Source of the DNA: Polaromonas sp.
Lineage (GTDB): Bacteria > Pseudomonadota > Gammaproteobacteria > Burkholderiales > Burkholderiaceae_C
Direction: 5' to 3'
Assembly (NCBI RefSeq): GCF_030689685.1
Contig: NZ_JAUYEY010000052.1
Coordinates: 1 to 64,000, forward strand
DNA: 64,000 nucleotides
In this document: piece after piece, positions 1-7,867 of the stretch
How the letters are laid out: every line of letters starts with the position of its first letter
Position numbering within the stretch: position 1 is the stretch's first letter
The notes under the pieces: generated by a model
Database searches by the model: none
The model's input: only the letters and a program-made list of their open reading frames with translations
What the model was told of the DNA's origin: nothing
Position numbers and translations under genes: made by a program

Positions 1-69
1 ATGCATCGGGGCCAGCGGGCGAGTCTGGGAAACCAGGCGGACCACGCAATCAAGGCCGGATATAAGTAA
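1..69 (+). CDS. 3' end of a gene, probably mesX (DUF1852)
   Basis: The first bases read open in one frame and end at a TAA just before the mesD gene; the last residues read NQADHAIKAGYK. The start lies outside the window. Known context: mesD-type folate-independent methionine synthases are normally paired with a DUF1852 protein (MesX) directly upstream. The identity is therefore inferred from position, because too little protein is visible to recognise the family by itself. Confidence 0.5.
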   Translation: MHRGQRASLGNQADHAIKAGYK

Positions 70-137
70 GCAGCCGACTTCTTCGCAACACGACACAAAT
101 TCTTCTTGCTACCCGGGAGGCATCCATATAAGACACC

Positions 138-1172
138 ATGACAAGAACACTTTTCAGCAGTACCATCGCCGGCAGCCTGCCCAAGCCGGCCTGGCTGTCA
201 GAGACCCAGAAACTCTGGCCGCAATGGAAGGCCGAGGGCGCTGAACTCGCGCAGGCCAAGGCCGACGCGACCCTGCTGTGGATCAAGGCCCAGGAGGACG
301 CCGGGCTTGACGTGATCGGCGACGGCGAGCAGTCGCGCCAGCATTTTGTGCATGGCTTTCTTGAACAGGTCGAAGGCATCGACTTCGAGCACAAGGTCAA
401 GATGGGCATACGCGACAACCGTTATGACGCCATGGTGCCGCAGGTGGTGGCCACGCTCAAACTCAAGGGCCGGGTGCATGCCGCAGAGGCCCAGCTACTG
501 CGCGCGCACACCGGCAAAAAGATCAAGTTCACCTTGCCCGGCCCGATGACGATTGTCGACACCGTGGCCGACCGGTTTTACGGCGACCGAGTCAAGCTCG
601 CCATGGCCTTTGCCGAGCTGCTCAACCAGGAGGCGCTGGCGCTGCAGGCCGATGGTGTGGACATCATCCAGTTCGACGAACCGGCTTTCAATGTTTACAT
701 GAAGGACGCCGCCGACTGGGGCGTGAAGGCGCTGGAGCGCGCCGCGCAGGGTCTGACCTGCACCACGGCCGTGCACATCTGCTATGGCTACGGCATCAAG
801 GCCAACGACGACTGGAAGCAGACCCTGGGCGAGGAGTGGCGCCAGTACGAGCAGGTGCTGCCGGCGCTGGCGAAAAGCAGCATCCAGCAGGTCAGCCTGG
901 AGTGTTACCACTCGCATGTGCCGCCGCACCTGATGGCGCTGCTCGAAGGCAAGGACGTGATGGTCGGCGTGATCGACGTGGCCAGCGACGAGATTGAAAC
1001 GCCCGAACAGATTGCCGACACCATCGGAAAAGCCTTGCAGTACGTGCCGAAGAACCGACTGTTGCCCTGCACCAACTGCGGTTTGGCACCCATGAACCGT
1101 GAGATCGCGTTAAGGAAACTCCAGGCATTAGCACAGGGCGCGGCGCTGGCGCGTGAACGCTATGGCGCCTGA
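138..1172 (+). CDS. mesD: Folate-independent methionine synthase of the core MetE type
   Basis: 344 residues corresponding to the catalytic C-terminal half of cobalamin-independent methionine synthase, with no N-terminal MetE domain. The zinc site is visible: H213 and C215 (VHICYG), E255 (SLECYH) and C314 (CTNCGL), and QFDEPAF at 178-184 matches the core family. MesD-type enzymes methylate homocysteine without methyltetrahydrofolate; the methyl donor of this class is not settled. It probably forms an operon with the upstream fragment. It ends overlapping or abutting the next gene, so the serine hydrolase may be co-transcribed. The alternative reading is a generic UroD/MetE-like protein. Confidence 0.75.
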   Translation: MTRTLFSSTIAGSLPKPAWLSETQKLWPQWKAEGAELAQAKADATLLWIKAQEDAGLDVIGDGEQSRQHFVHGFLEQVEGIDFEHKVKMGIRDNRYDAMVPQVVATLKLKGRVHAAEAQLLRAHTGKKIKFTLPGPMTIVDTVADRFYGDRVKLAMAFAELLNQEALALQADGVDIIQFDEPAFNVYMKDAADWGVKALERAAQGLTCTTAVHICYGYGIKANDDWKQTLGEEWRQYEQVLPALAKSSIQQVSLECYHSHVPPHLMALLEGKDVMVGVIDVASDEIETPEQIADTIGKALQYVPKNRLLPCTNCGLAPMNREIALRKLQALAQGAALARERYGA

Positions 1173-2364
1173 GATGACAGAGGCGAGCGCGCTCGAATTC
1201 GCCGCGCCTTCTGAACTGGGCCTGTGCCCTGATCGGCTGCAGCGCGTGCTGGACGTCCTGCAGTCGGAAGTGGACTGCGGCCGCCTGCCCGGTGCGGTGG
1301 CGCTGGTCGCGCGACGCGGCAAGCTCGCGCTGTTCGAAAGCGTGGGCCAGCTTGACCCGACAGCCGGCACCGTTATGCAGCGCGACGCGATTTTTCGCAT
1401 CTACTCGATGACCAAACCGCTGGTTTCGGTCGCCGTGATGATGCTGATGGAGCAGGGCAAGCTGCTGCTCAGTGACCCGGTGGCCAAACACCTGCCGGAG
1501 TTTGCCAACCAGAAGGTGGCTGTGGAGCGTGATGGCCAGGTGACGCTGGAGGACGTGATCCGGCCCGCCACGGTGCAGGACCTGCTGCGCCACACGGCCG
1601 GGCTGACGTATGAGTTTCTTGGTTCAGCGGCGGTGCAGCGGCAATATGCCGAGCTGCAAATGGGGTCGCGCGAACGCAGCAATTCGGAATTTTCGCGCAC
1701 GCTGGCAGCGCTGCCGCTGATGCACCAGCCCGGCAGCGTCTGGGAATACAGCCGCGCCACCGACGTGCTGGGCCGGCTGGTTGAGGTCGTCAGTGGGCAA
1801 ACCCTCGGCGGCTACCTGCGCGAGGAAATTTTTGCCCCGTTGGGCATGCACGAGACCGGTTTTGTCGTGGCCGTAGCCGATCAGCATCGGATCGCCGAGC
1901 CTTTTGCGCACGACCCCGATGGTGGCGTGCCCATGCGTATGCTGGACCCGCGCCGCGCCATGGCCATGGAGAGCGGGGGCGGCGGCCTGTTGTCCACCGC
2001 CATGGATTACGCGCGTTTTCTGCAGTTCATGCGCAATCGCGGGGAACTGCTGGGCACGCGGCTGCTGGGTCCGCACACCGTCGACTTCATGACGGCCGAT
2101 CACCTGGAAGGTCTTCCGTCTACCGGCGACCTGCTGCCGCCAGGCCACGGCTTCGGGCTCGGGTTTGCAGTGCGCATGGCGACGGGCGTGTCACCGGTTC
2201 CCGGATCGGTGGGCCTGTACTACTGGGGCGGCATCGCGGGCACCACCTTTTTTGTCGATCCGGCGCAGGATCTGTACGCGCTGCTGATGATCCAGGCACC
2301 GATGCAGCGCGACTATTACCGGCCGCTGTTCCGCAGCCTGGTGTACGCTGCCTTGCTGGACTAG
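1162..2364 (+). CDS. Serine beta-lactamase-family hydrolase (class C/esterase type)
   Basis: About 400 residues of the beta-lactamase/transpeptidase-like fold. The nucleophile motif S-M-T-K follows FRIY near residue 82, and a YSRA tetrad near 197 occupies the usual Y-x-N position, with Arg in place of Asn. A C-terminal HGFGLGF segment fits the third motif region. No signal peptide is seen, so a cytoplasmic esterase or peptidase is more likely than antibiotic resistance. The start is uncertain: GTG at 1153, ATG at 1162 or ATG at 1174, all overlapping or touching the mesD stop. The TAG stop lies inside the CTAG that begins the adjoining MITE-like repeat. Confidence 0.8.
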   Translation: MAPEMTEASALEFAAPSELGLCPDRLQRVLDVLQSEVDCGRLPGAVALVARRGKLALFESVGQLDPTAGTVMQRDAIFRIYSMTKPLVSVAVMMLMEQGKLLLSDPVAKHLPEFANQKVAVERDGQVTLEDVIRPATVQDLLRHTAGLTYEFLGSAAVQRQYAELQMGSRERSNSEFSRTLAALPLMHQPGSVWEYSRATDVLGRLVEVVSGQTLGGYLREEIFAPLGMHETGFVVAVADQHRIAEPFAHDPDGGVPMRMLDPRRAMAMESGGGGLLSTAMDYARFLQFMRNRGELLGTRLLGPHTVDFMTADHLEGLPSTGDLLPPGHGFGLGFAVRMATGVSPVPGSVGLYYWGGIAGTTFFVDPAQDLYALLMIQAPMQRDYYRPLFRSLVYAALLD

Positions 2365-2529
2365 GAGCCTGGGCGGCAGAAGGCGTCGAAGCGAGAAGTG
2401 GCCCCGGCGAGGACAGTTTTTGCCGGGTTTGCAGCGCCATAGCCGCAGCTATGGGGCAAAAAGCCGGTGAAAAATGGACCGTCGCGGCCGCTTTGCAGCC
2501 GACGTTCCTTCTGCCGCCCAGGCTCCTAG
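2361..2529 (+). repeat. MITE-like repeat, copy 1
   Basis: 169 bp bounded by CTAG at both ends with about 19-bp perfect terminal inverted repeats (GAGCCTGGGCGGCAGAAGG and its complement). Inside is a palindromic core around an AGCTATGGGGCAAAAAG segment. It recurs at 13971, 32373 and 61084. Here the left CTAG supplies the stop codon of the upstream hydrolase, and the right end runs into the GGAG ribosome-binding site of the next reading frame. It encodes no protein. Confidence 0.9.
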
Positions 2530-2539
2530 GAGACAAAAC

Positions 2540-2746
2540 ATGGGCCACGACCCCGGACACGGTCATTCCCACGGAGACAGCAACGCACCTGAGCCGACCG
2601 ACTGGAAACACGACGGCGTGCGTGTGATCCCGGGCGGCCAACTCGACAGCAACGTGCCATCGACCCCCGGCATGGACCGCAAGGCCGCCATCAATTTCGC
2701 ACCCACCCCCACGGCGGCATGTAAAGCGCCGGCAAAGCGGATGTGA
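2540..2746 (+). pseudogene. Truncated cupin-domain protein gene
   Basis: An ATG behind a good GGAG site opens a His-rich start (MGHDPGHGHSHGD) and continues DWKHDGVRVIPGGQLDSN to GMDRKAAINFA. This resembles the first 50 or so residues of a small cupin family in which the metal-binding barrel follows. After INFA the frame gives a short unrelated tail ending in PAKRM and stops. No barrel or His ligands follow, so most of the gene has been lost. Whether the 68-residue product is made is unknown. Confidence 0.65.
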
Positions 2747-2891
2747 GGCAGCGGTGAAGCCTGGCGCAACTGCGCAAAATTGCACACTTTTAGCCGGGCT
2801 GCGCATACTTTTACTTACGAATGTCACCGCGTCCTACATCGGCGTTTACATGAACTGGGTACAACAGAGGCTCTAACAAGGAGTACCCATC

Positions 2892-3548
2892 ATGGATACA
2901 AACAATCAAGTTCCTGCCACACCAGGCAATCAGCCTGGTTTTTCTCAGCGCATGCAGCACAGCAAGGCGCTGGTTGCCATTGCAGCCGTGCTGGGCGTCA
3001 CGGTGATGGCGCTTGCCGCCGCGCTGGTGGTCAATCGCTCCGACGCTCAGCCCGGTGGAACCGCCGCCGTGGCGCCAACGACGCAGTCGAGCACGACCAC
3101 CAAGCAGGCCAGCAACACGCCGGCGCCCGCGAAACCCGTGGTTCAACAGCGGCCTGTTGTTGTGGCCCAGGCCCCTGCGCCCAAGCCGGTGGTTTGCGCC
3201 GACTGCGGCACGGTCGAAGCGGTGACCCCCGTCCAGCGCCAGGGTCAGGTCAATGGTGTGGCCGTCGGCAACACCACGGTGGGTCTGGGCACTGTCGCCG
3301 GTGGCGTGATCGGTGGCCTGCTGGGCAACCAGGTCGGCGGCGGCAACGGCAAGACGGCCATGACGGTGCTCGGTGCCGCTGGTGGCGCCTTTGCCGGCAA
3401 CAAGATCGAGGAAAACATGAAAAAAGTCACCGTCTACCAGGTGCGCGTGCGCATGAATGATGGTTCGACCCGCAACGTCGAGGTATCCAGCGCGGTGGCG
3501 GTTGGCTCCAAGGTAATTGTTGAAGGCAACAACCTGCGCATGGCCTGA
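2892..3548 (+). CDS. Glycine-zipper 2TM domain membrane protein
   Basis: 218 residues. A single N-terminal membrane anchor spans about residues 26-47 after a polar start. A Pro/Thr/Ala-rich linker with CADCG near 103 follows, then a glycine zipper (TVAGGVIGGLLGNQVGGG, about 135-152, and GAAGGAFAGNKIEE), then a beta-rich tail. This is the layout of the SlyB/17-kDa antigen group, which lodges in the cell envelope; the exact function is unknown. A related lipoprotein with the same zipper and tail is at 28032. It is followed by a clear terminator and so is probably monocistronic. Confidence 0.8.
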   Translation: MDTNNQVPATPGNQPGFSQRMQHSKALVAIAAVLGVTVMALAAALVVNRSDAQPGGTAAVAPTTQSSTTTKQASNTPAPAKPVVQQRPVVVAQAPAPKPVVCADCGTVEAVTPVQRQGQVNGVAVGNTTVGLGTVAGGVIGGLLGNQVGGGNGKTAMTVLGAAGGAFAGNKIEENMKKVTVYQVRVRMNDGSTRNVEVSSAVAVGSKVIVEGNNLRMA

Positions 3549-3586
3549 GCCCTGCCTGCCGCAAAGGCAGACATCAATGCATGAAT

Positions 3587-3623
3587 GAAAGAGGCGTGAT
3601 GGCAAGCCATCCCGCCTCTTTTT
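3587..3623 (+). terminator. Rho-independent terminator after the glycine-zipper gene
   Basis: GAGGCG and GATGG pair with CCATC and CGCCTC around a short AAG-type loop, followed directly by TTTTT. The arm AAAGAGG also pairs into the T-run, so the hairpin could act on both strands. Confidence 0.8.
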
Positions 3624-3734
3624 GCATTTGACATGTCGGCGCCGCCACACCACAGTCGGCGCAGACTGTGCGAAGATTGTCCGCAACCCGATCCCTGCCC
3701 CGGCGGCGGACCCCGCAACCATGAAAGAAGTGTT

Positions 3735-4016
3735 ATGAAGGCCATCTGGAACGGCGCAGTCATTGCGCAAAGCGACGACATCGTGACCATCGAAGGTAAC
3801 CATTATTTTCCCGAAAGCACGCTGAACCGCGATTACGTGACCTTCAGTAACCACCACACCATGTGTGCCTGGAAAGGCCAGGCGAGCTATTACTCGCTGC
3901 TGGTCAATGGCGAGATGAATACCGATGCCGCCTGGTACTACCCCGATCCCAAGTCTGAAGCCGAAGAGATCAAAGGCCGTGTGGCTTTCTGGAAAGGCGT
4001 GAAGATCGAAGCCTGA
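3735..4016 (+). CDS. DUF427 family protein
   Basis: 93 residues beginning MKAIWNGAVIAQSDD with the typical DUF427 pattern: VTIEGNHYFP, an N-x-x-Y-V segment, CAWKGQASYYSL and a final VAFWKGVKIE. The family is a small beta-barrel of unknown reaction. The ATG at 3735 was chosen because family proteins start here; an upstream extension would translate non-conserved sequence. The universal stress gene follows 22 bases later with its own GAGGAG site, so the two probably form a pair. Confidence 0.85.
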   Translation: MKAIWNGAVIAQSDDIVTIEGNHYFPESTLNRDYVTFSNHHTMCAWKGQASYYSLLVNGEMNTDAAWYYPDPKSEAEEIKGRVAFWKGVKIEA

Positions 4017-4038
4017 TTTTTTGAGGAGACAAGCGATC

Positions 4039-4476
4039 ATGTTTAAGCACATCTTGCTGCCAGTAGACGGTTCTTCCACCTCGCTGACGGCGGTCGAGAA
4101 GGCCAGGGGCCTGGCCCAGGCTTTCGGCAGCGCTGTAACGCTGATTTACGTGATCGACCCTTACGCCTTCAGCGGTGTCGGTGCCGACTTCGCTTATGGC
4201 CAGGCGCAGTATCTGGGCGCAGCGACGACGGAAGGCAAGCTGGCGCTGGCCGGAGCGACTGAGCGGCTTGAAAGCGCGGGTATCACGGTGGCCTCGTCCA
4301 TCGTCGAAAGCCATGCCATCTATCGCGGCATCCTCGAAACCGCCAACTCGGTGGGGGCCGACCTGATCGTCATGGGGTCGCACGGCCGCCGAGGTCTCGA
4401 AAAACTCGTGCTCGGCAGCGTGGCGGCGCAGGTGCTGGCGCATGCGCACTTGCCGATTTTGATTGTTCGCGACTAA
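4039..4476 (+). CDS. Universal stress protein, UspA family
   Basis: 145 residues forming one Usp domain. It starts FKHILLPVDGS and ends in the ATP-binding signature GSHGRRGLEKLVLGSVAAQV followed by LPILIVRD. The G-x2-G-x9-G-S pattern indicates the nucleotide-binding subclass. A GAGGAG ribosome site lies 10 bases before the ATG. It is cytoplasmic; proteins of this type respond to starvation or redox stress, but the specific partner cannot be seen here. Confidence 0.9.
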   Translation: MFKHILLPVDGSSTSLTAVEKARGLAQAFGSAVTLIYVIDPYAFSGVGADFAYGQAQYLGAATTEGKLALAGATERLESAGITVASSIVESHAIYRGILETANSVGADLIVMGSHGRRGLEKLVLGSVAAQVLAHAHLPILIVRD

Positions 4477-4516
4477 GCCATTTCGCGGTTTGCTGCCTGA
4501 TACGGGCGGTTTGGGC

Positions 4517-4574
4517 ATCAAATCGGTCGCTGGCCCATAGCACGCGGGCATAAGCAGCTATTGATTTCGTAGCA
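4517..4574 (+). repeat. Short dispersed palindromic repeat (AGCTA/ATAGC family), intergenic copy
   Basis: Core elements are TGGCCCATAGC, a variable GC-rich stretch, then AGCAGCTATTGATTTCGTAGC. The same layout recurs at 12059, 18451, 20881, 26541, 44111, 51511 and 57518. The rest of the 4477-4745 gap holds a second common element (AAAAGAAAGTTACTTG and flanks, about 4645-4710) and no gene that I can support. Confidence 0.65.
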
Positions 4575-4745
4575 AAGACATCATACTGCGTCATCCGGGA
4601 CCCGACCGGGATCCACGCTCGATGACCACCGCCGTTCGGTCGAAGCAAAAGAAAGTTACTTGTCGCCAGGCACTCACCCGATCAGCGGTCGCAGGCAAAC
4701 CAAAAGGCCAGTAACCATGAAAAGATATGGGCAAAGGGCGGCTGT

Positions 4746-5501
4746 TCAATCCCTAACATCCGCCACCGGTTGGCTGCCGAAGTCCGGTTTCGCCAGGTAA
4801 GCCAGAATGCGCGCTGCGGCATCGTCGGGGGAAGTCAACTGCCCCCTGTCCTTGAGGGCGATGAAGTTGGCCTGGTCCGGAAATGCGGTGGCGTCGGCAC
4901 CGCGCAACTGGGTTTGCATATCGGTGTCGATCACGCCGGGCGCCAGCGAGCACACGGCGGCGCCGTTCGGCTTGAGCGCTTCTTCCAGCGCCACGCAACG
5001 CGTGAAGTGGTCCATGCCGGCCTTGGCGGCGCAATAAATGGATTGCGAGGCCATGGCCTTGCGGCCCAGGCCGGAAGAAATATTGAGCACCTTGCGTTGA
5101 CCGGTCCAGCTTTTGGTGGCGCGCAGGAAGGCGGCGGTGAGTTGCATGGGGGCTTCCAGCCCGACCGCCAGGCCTGTGTGCAGGTCGTCGGCGTCTGCGT
5201 CGCTCAGCGGGCCAATGCGCGGGATCATGCCGGCGTTGTTGATCAATACGGCGCTGGCAAAACCTTCGCCAGCCTGCTCGCGCAGCCATTGCTCCAACCG
5301 CGCGCTGAGGTCGACGCTCTGCGCCAGGTCTTGGGTCCATTGCAGCAGCGTGGCGCCCGCCAGTTTGGCCTGTGCGGCCAGAGTGTCGTTGGCCTTGCGC
5401 GAGATGCAAAGCAGGGTGTGGCCGGGTTTGAGCAGTTGGCGGGCCATGGCCAAACCCATGCCGCGGGAGGCGCCGGTCAGGATAAAAAGTTGGAGAGTCA
5501 T
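4746..5501 (-). CDS. Short-chain dehydrogenase/reductase
   Basis: 251 residues from MTLQLFILTGASRGMG. Classical SDR features are present: TGASRGMG for the dinucleotide, INNAG in strand 4, a catalytic Ser in NISSG and Y-x3-K in YCAAKAGM, then the PGVIDTDM segment. The pattern resembles the sepiapterin-reductase/benzil-reductase-like subgroup, which uses NADPH to reduce carbonyls; the substrate is not identifiable. An ATG seven codons upstream is possible, but the family start favours 5501. Confidence 0.85.
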   Translation of the reverse strand: MTLQLFILTGASRGMGLAMARQLLKPGHTLLCISRKANDTLAAQAKLAGATLLQWTQDLAQSVDLSARLEQWLREQAGEGFASAVLINNAGMIPRIGPLSDADADDLHTGLAVGLEAPMQLTAAFLRATKSWTGQRKVLNISSGLGRKAMASQSIYCAAKAGMDHFTRCVALEEALKPNGAAVCSLAPGVIDTDMQTQLRGADATAFPDQANFIALKDRGQLTSPDDAAARILAYLAKPDFGSQPVADVRD

Positions 5502-5551
5502 AGCCACCGATGTTACTGACAAACGGCGACCAGCATGCCGGGCTGTGGCCT

Positions 5552-6196
5552 TCAGGTCGCCACAACGATGGGAAAGTTTGCGCGCAGGCCGTCACTGCCC
5601 GCCGCAAACGGCACGGTCAGTGCCGCCCGGTCGGTCTCATCGAGCCGACGCCACAAAAAGTCGCGCGTGTTGCTGGCATCACCGGCCACATAAAGCTGGG
5701 TGGTCAGCAGTTCGCGCTGGCCAAGCTTGACCTTCACATGAATGTGCGGTGTGCGCCCGGCATAGGCGACCGGTTTGAGCGTGCGAAAGCGGTAGCGCCC
5801 GTCGGCGCCCACTGTGATGCTGCCGAAGCCCTGAAAGCGCCGGTCTGCCCGGTCGCCGTCGCCGGGGTGGTGGTAGTGGCCGGCGTGGTCGCACTGCCAG
5901 ATCTCGACCCGCGCGCCGGCCACCGGTTTGCCGGACAGATCGCTGACCCAGCCCTCAACCCAGGCAGGTTGCCCTTCAGAATAAACCAGCGCGCCGTTGC
6001 GCAGCAGGTCGGGGTCGCTGTCTTTGGGCAGGGCCACCGGGTAAAACGGACCTTCGGTTTGCGACGGGGTAGCGCGCCGGCTGGCAGCCGGCTGAGCGCG
6101 CGGGCCCAGCCACAGGGCAGGCGCTGCCACCAGGGCAGCGGCGACGGTGCGTCGGCGCAGCAGCGTGTGGGGGGAAGGGGCAGGTATTGGGCGCAT
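5552..6196 (-). CDS. Tat-exported intradiol ring-cleavage dioxygenase-like protein
   Basis: 214 residues. The N-terminus has an LLRRRTVAAALVAAPALWL segment, a twin-arginine-type signal. The mature part starts TPSQTEGPFYP and carries the protocatechuate/catechol 1,2-dioxygenase fold signature with the non-haem iron ligands: a Tyr in CDHAGHYHH, a Tyr in VAYAGR and the two His of PHIHVKV. Export and the short length place it with the periplasmic subgroup of uncertain substrate, not with catabolic PcaH or CatA. It stands alone between an SDR and rluA; no aromatic-degradation genes are near. Confidence 0.8.
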   Translation of the reverse strand: MRPIPAPSPHTLLRRRTVAAALVAAPALWLGPRAQPAASRRATPSQTEGPFYPVALPKDSDPDLLRNGALVYSEGQPAWVEGWVSDLSGKPVAGARVEIWQCDHAGHYHHPGDGDRADRRFQGFGSITVGADGRYRFRTLKPVAYAGRTPHIHVKVKLGQRELLTTQLYVAGDASNTRDFLWRRLDETDRAALTVPFAAGSDGLRANFPIVVAT

Positions 6197-6263
6197 CGAG
6201 GCTCTCCGGTGATCAGCGTGGGATGCTTCAGAAGCGCTGAAGTTCCGGTCTGACGCTGCTTTG

Positions 6264-6914
6264 TCAGAAGGGCGCGGGGTTATCGAACTGCAGGGGCTGG
6301 CCGCTGACCGGGTGCACAAAACCCAGCGCACTCGCATGCAGCAGCAGCCGAGGCGCGCGGGCCTGCACGGAATCGCTGCCGTACAGCCGGTCGCCCAAAA
6401 TGGCGTGGCCAAAGCCCTGCAGATGCACGCGCAACTGGTGCGAGCGGCCCGTCAGCGGCGCCAGTTCCAGGCGCGTGTTGTGGGCCACCGCATCGCGCCC
6501 CAGGACGCGCCAGCGGGTCTGGCTGGCTTTACCATGCGCCGCATCGATGATGCGCAGTGGGCGGCGCGGCCAGTCCACGGCGATCGGCAGGTCGATCAGG
6601 CCCCAGCCACCGGCGCCGGGCGCGTCAGCTAGCTCGCCATCGACCACCGCGACGTAGCGCTTGTCCACGCTGCGGCGCTCGAACAGCGCGCCCAGCGCCC
6701 GCTGGACAGCGATGCTGCGCGCCATCAGCAGCAGTCCCGAGGTTGCCATGTCCAGCCGGTGCACTACCAGTGCGTCGGGGTAGTGCTGCTGCACGCGCGC
6801 GCTCAGGCAGTCTTGCTTGTCCTCTCCCTTGCCGGGCACGGACAGCAGACCGGCCGGTTTGTTGAGCACCAGCAGGCTGGCGTCGGCATGGACCAGTTCA
6901 AAGTCGCGCGTCAT
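6264..6914 (-). CDS. rluA: Dual-specificity rRNA/tRNA pseudouridine synthase
   Basis: 216 residues, matching E. coli RluA in length (219). The catalytic block is VVHRLDMATSG with Asp55. NKPAGLLSVPG precedes it and LTGRSHQLRVHLQ follows, and the end LLLHASALGFVHP is typical. RluA isomerises U746 of 23S rRNA and U32 of several tRNAs. The start is at 6914 (MTRDFEL) or at ATG 6962; longer versions would run through the divergent atpE-like sequence. Confidence 0.88.
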   Translation of the reverse strand: MTRDFELVHADASLLVLNKPAGLLSVPGKGEDKQDCLSARVQQHYPDALVVHRLDMATSGLLLMARSIAVQRALGALFERRSVDKRYVAVVDGELADAPGAGGWGLIDLPIAVDWPRRPLRIIDAAHGKASQTRWRVLGRDAVAHNTRLELAPLTGRSHQLRVHLQGFGHAILGDRLYGSDSVQARAPRLLLHASALGFVHPVSGQPLQFDNPAPF

Positions 6915-7002
6915 GGCGCCATTACCTGTGAAGTCATTGTTTTGCAATGGAGAGGCCAGCATCATTGAGTCATCGAAAAGTTGACAGCCAAAGGAGAAAA
7001 TC

Positions 7003-7494
<492 letters not shown>

Positions 7495-7497
7495 GGA

Positions 7498-7640
7498 GCC
7501 CCCACGCTCGTCACTTCGCGTGCCTTCGGCGGTTCGCTGCCCCTTGCACGAAGAAGAGGGGCGCTGCGCCTGCGGCCCGGCCCTTCGACAGGCTCAGGAC
7601 TGGCCAAGGTCGGTTTCGCGGCCCTGGCTGGGTTTGTCTG
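7498..7640. repeat. GC-rich dispersed repeat (CCCCCACG family), copy at VF530
   Basis: Begins CCCCCACGCTCG, then a CACTTCG segment, a CTGCGCCTGCGGCCCGGCCC core and a CTTCGACAGGCTCAG stretch. Other copies are at 12897, 16227, 19238, 21276, 51264 and 52027. The conserved CCCCCACG edge faces the gene start at 7494. Confidence 0.75.
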
Positions 7641-7685
7641 GGCAGACCTGCGGAAAATCCTGGCGCTGCAGAAGCAGTCACTGGT

Positions 7686-7829
7686 TTATTTGTTCTTGAG
7701 CTTGCCGCGCAGGGGAACTTGCGTGACGATGGTCGGGCGCACCGCATCGGGCGAGACGGCTTTCGGGGGTGCCGTGTCCTTCTTCGGCTTCTTGACCATC
7801 TTGTCCTTGTTTTGCTGACCTTTTGCCAT
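7686..7829 (-). CDS. Small lysine-rich protein, 47 residues
   Basis: A GGAG site six bases before ATG opens MAKGQQNKDKMVKKPKKD, followed by APPKAVSPDAVRPTIVTQV and RGKLKNK. It is strongly basic with no membrane segment or Cys. The ribosome site and clean frame argue for a real small gene. The function is unknown; basic micro-proteins of this kind often bind nucleic acid, but nothing here proves it. It lies 38 bases downstream of ndh, in the same direction. Confidence 0.7.
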   Translation of the reverse strand: MAKGQQNKDKMVKKPKKDTAPPKAVSPDAVRPTIVTQVPLRGKLKNK

Positions 7830-7867
7830 GGTGTTCTCCGGTGGGTTGATGGGGATGCCGCTGATTA

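Noticed and set aside
2811-4079. 422-residue open frame opposite the glycine-zipper and DUF427 genes
   Set aside because: It crosses a clear plus-strand terminator and two supported genes, with no domain.
4753-5607. Alternative minus-strand frame over the SDR gene
   Set aside because: Arg/His-rich composition without motifs; the overlapping frame has a complete SDR catalytic set.
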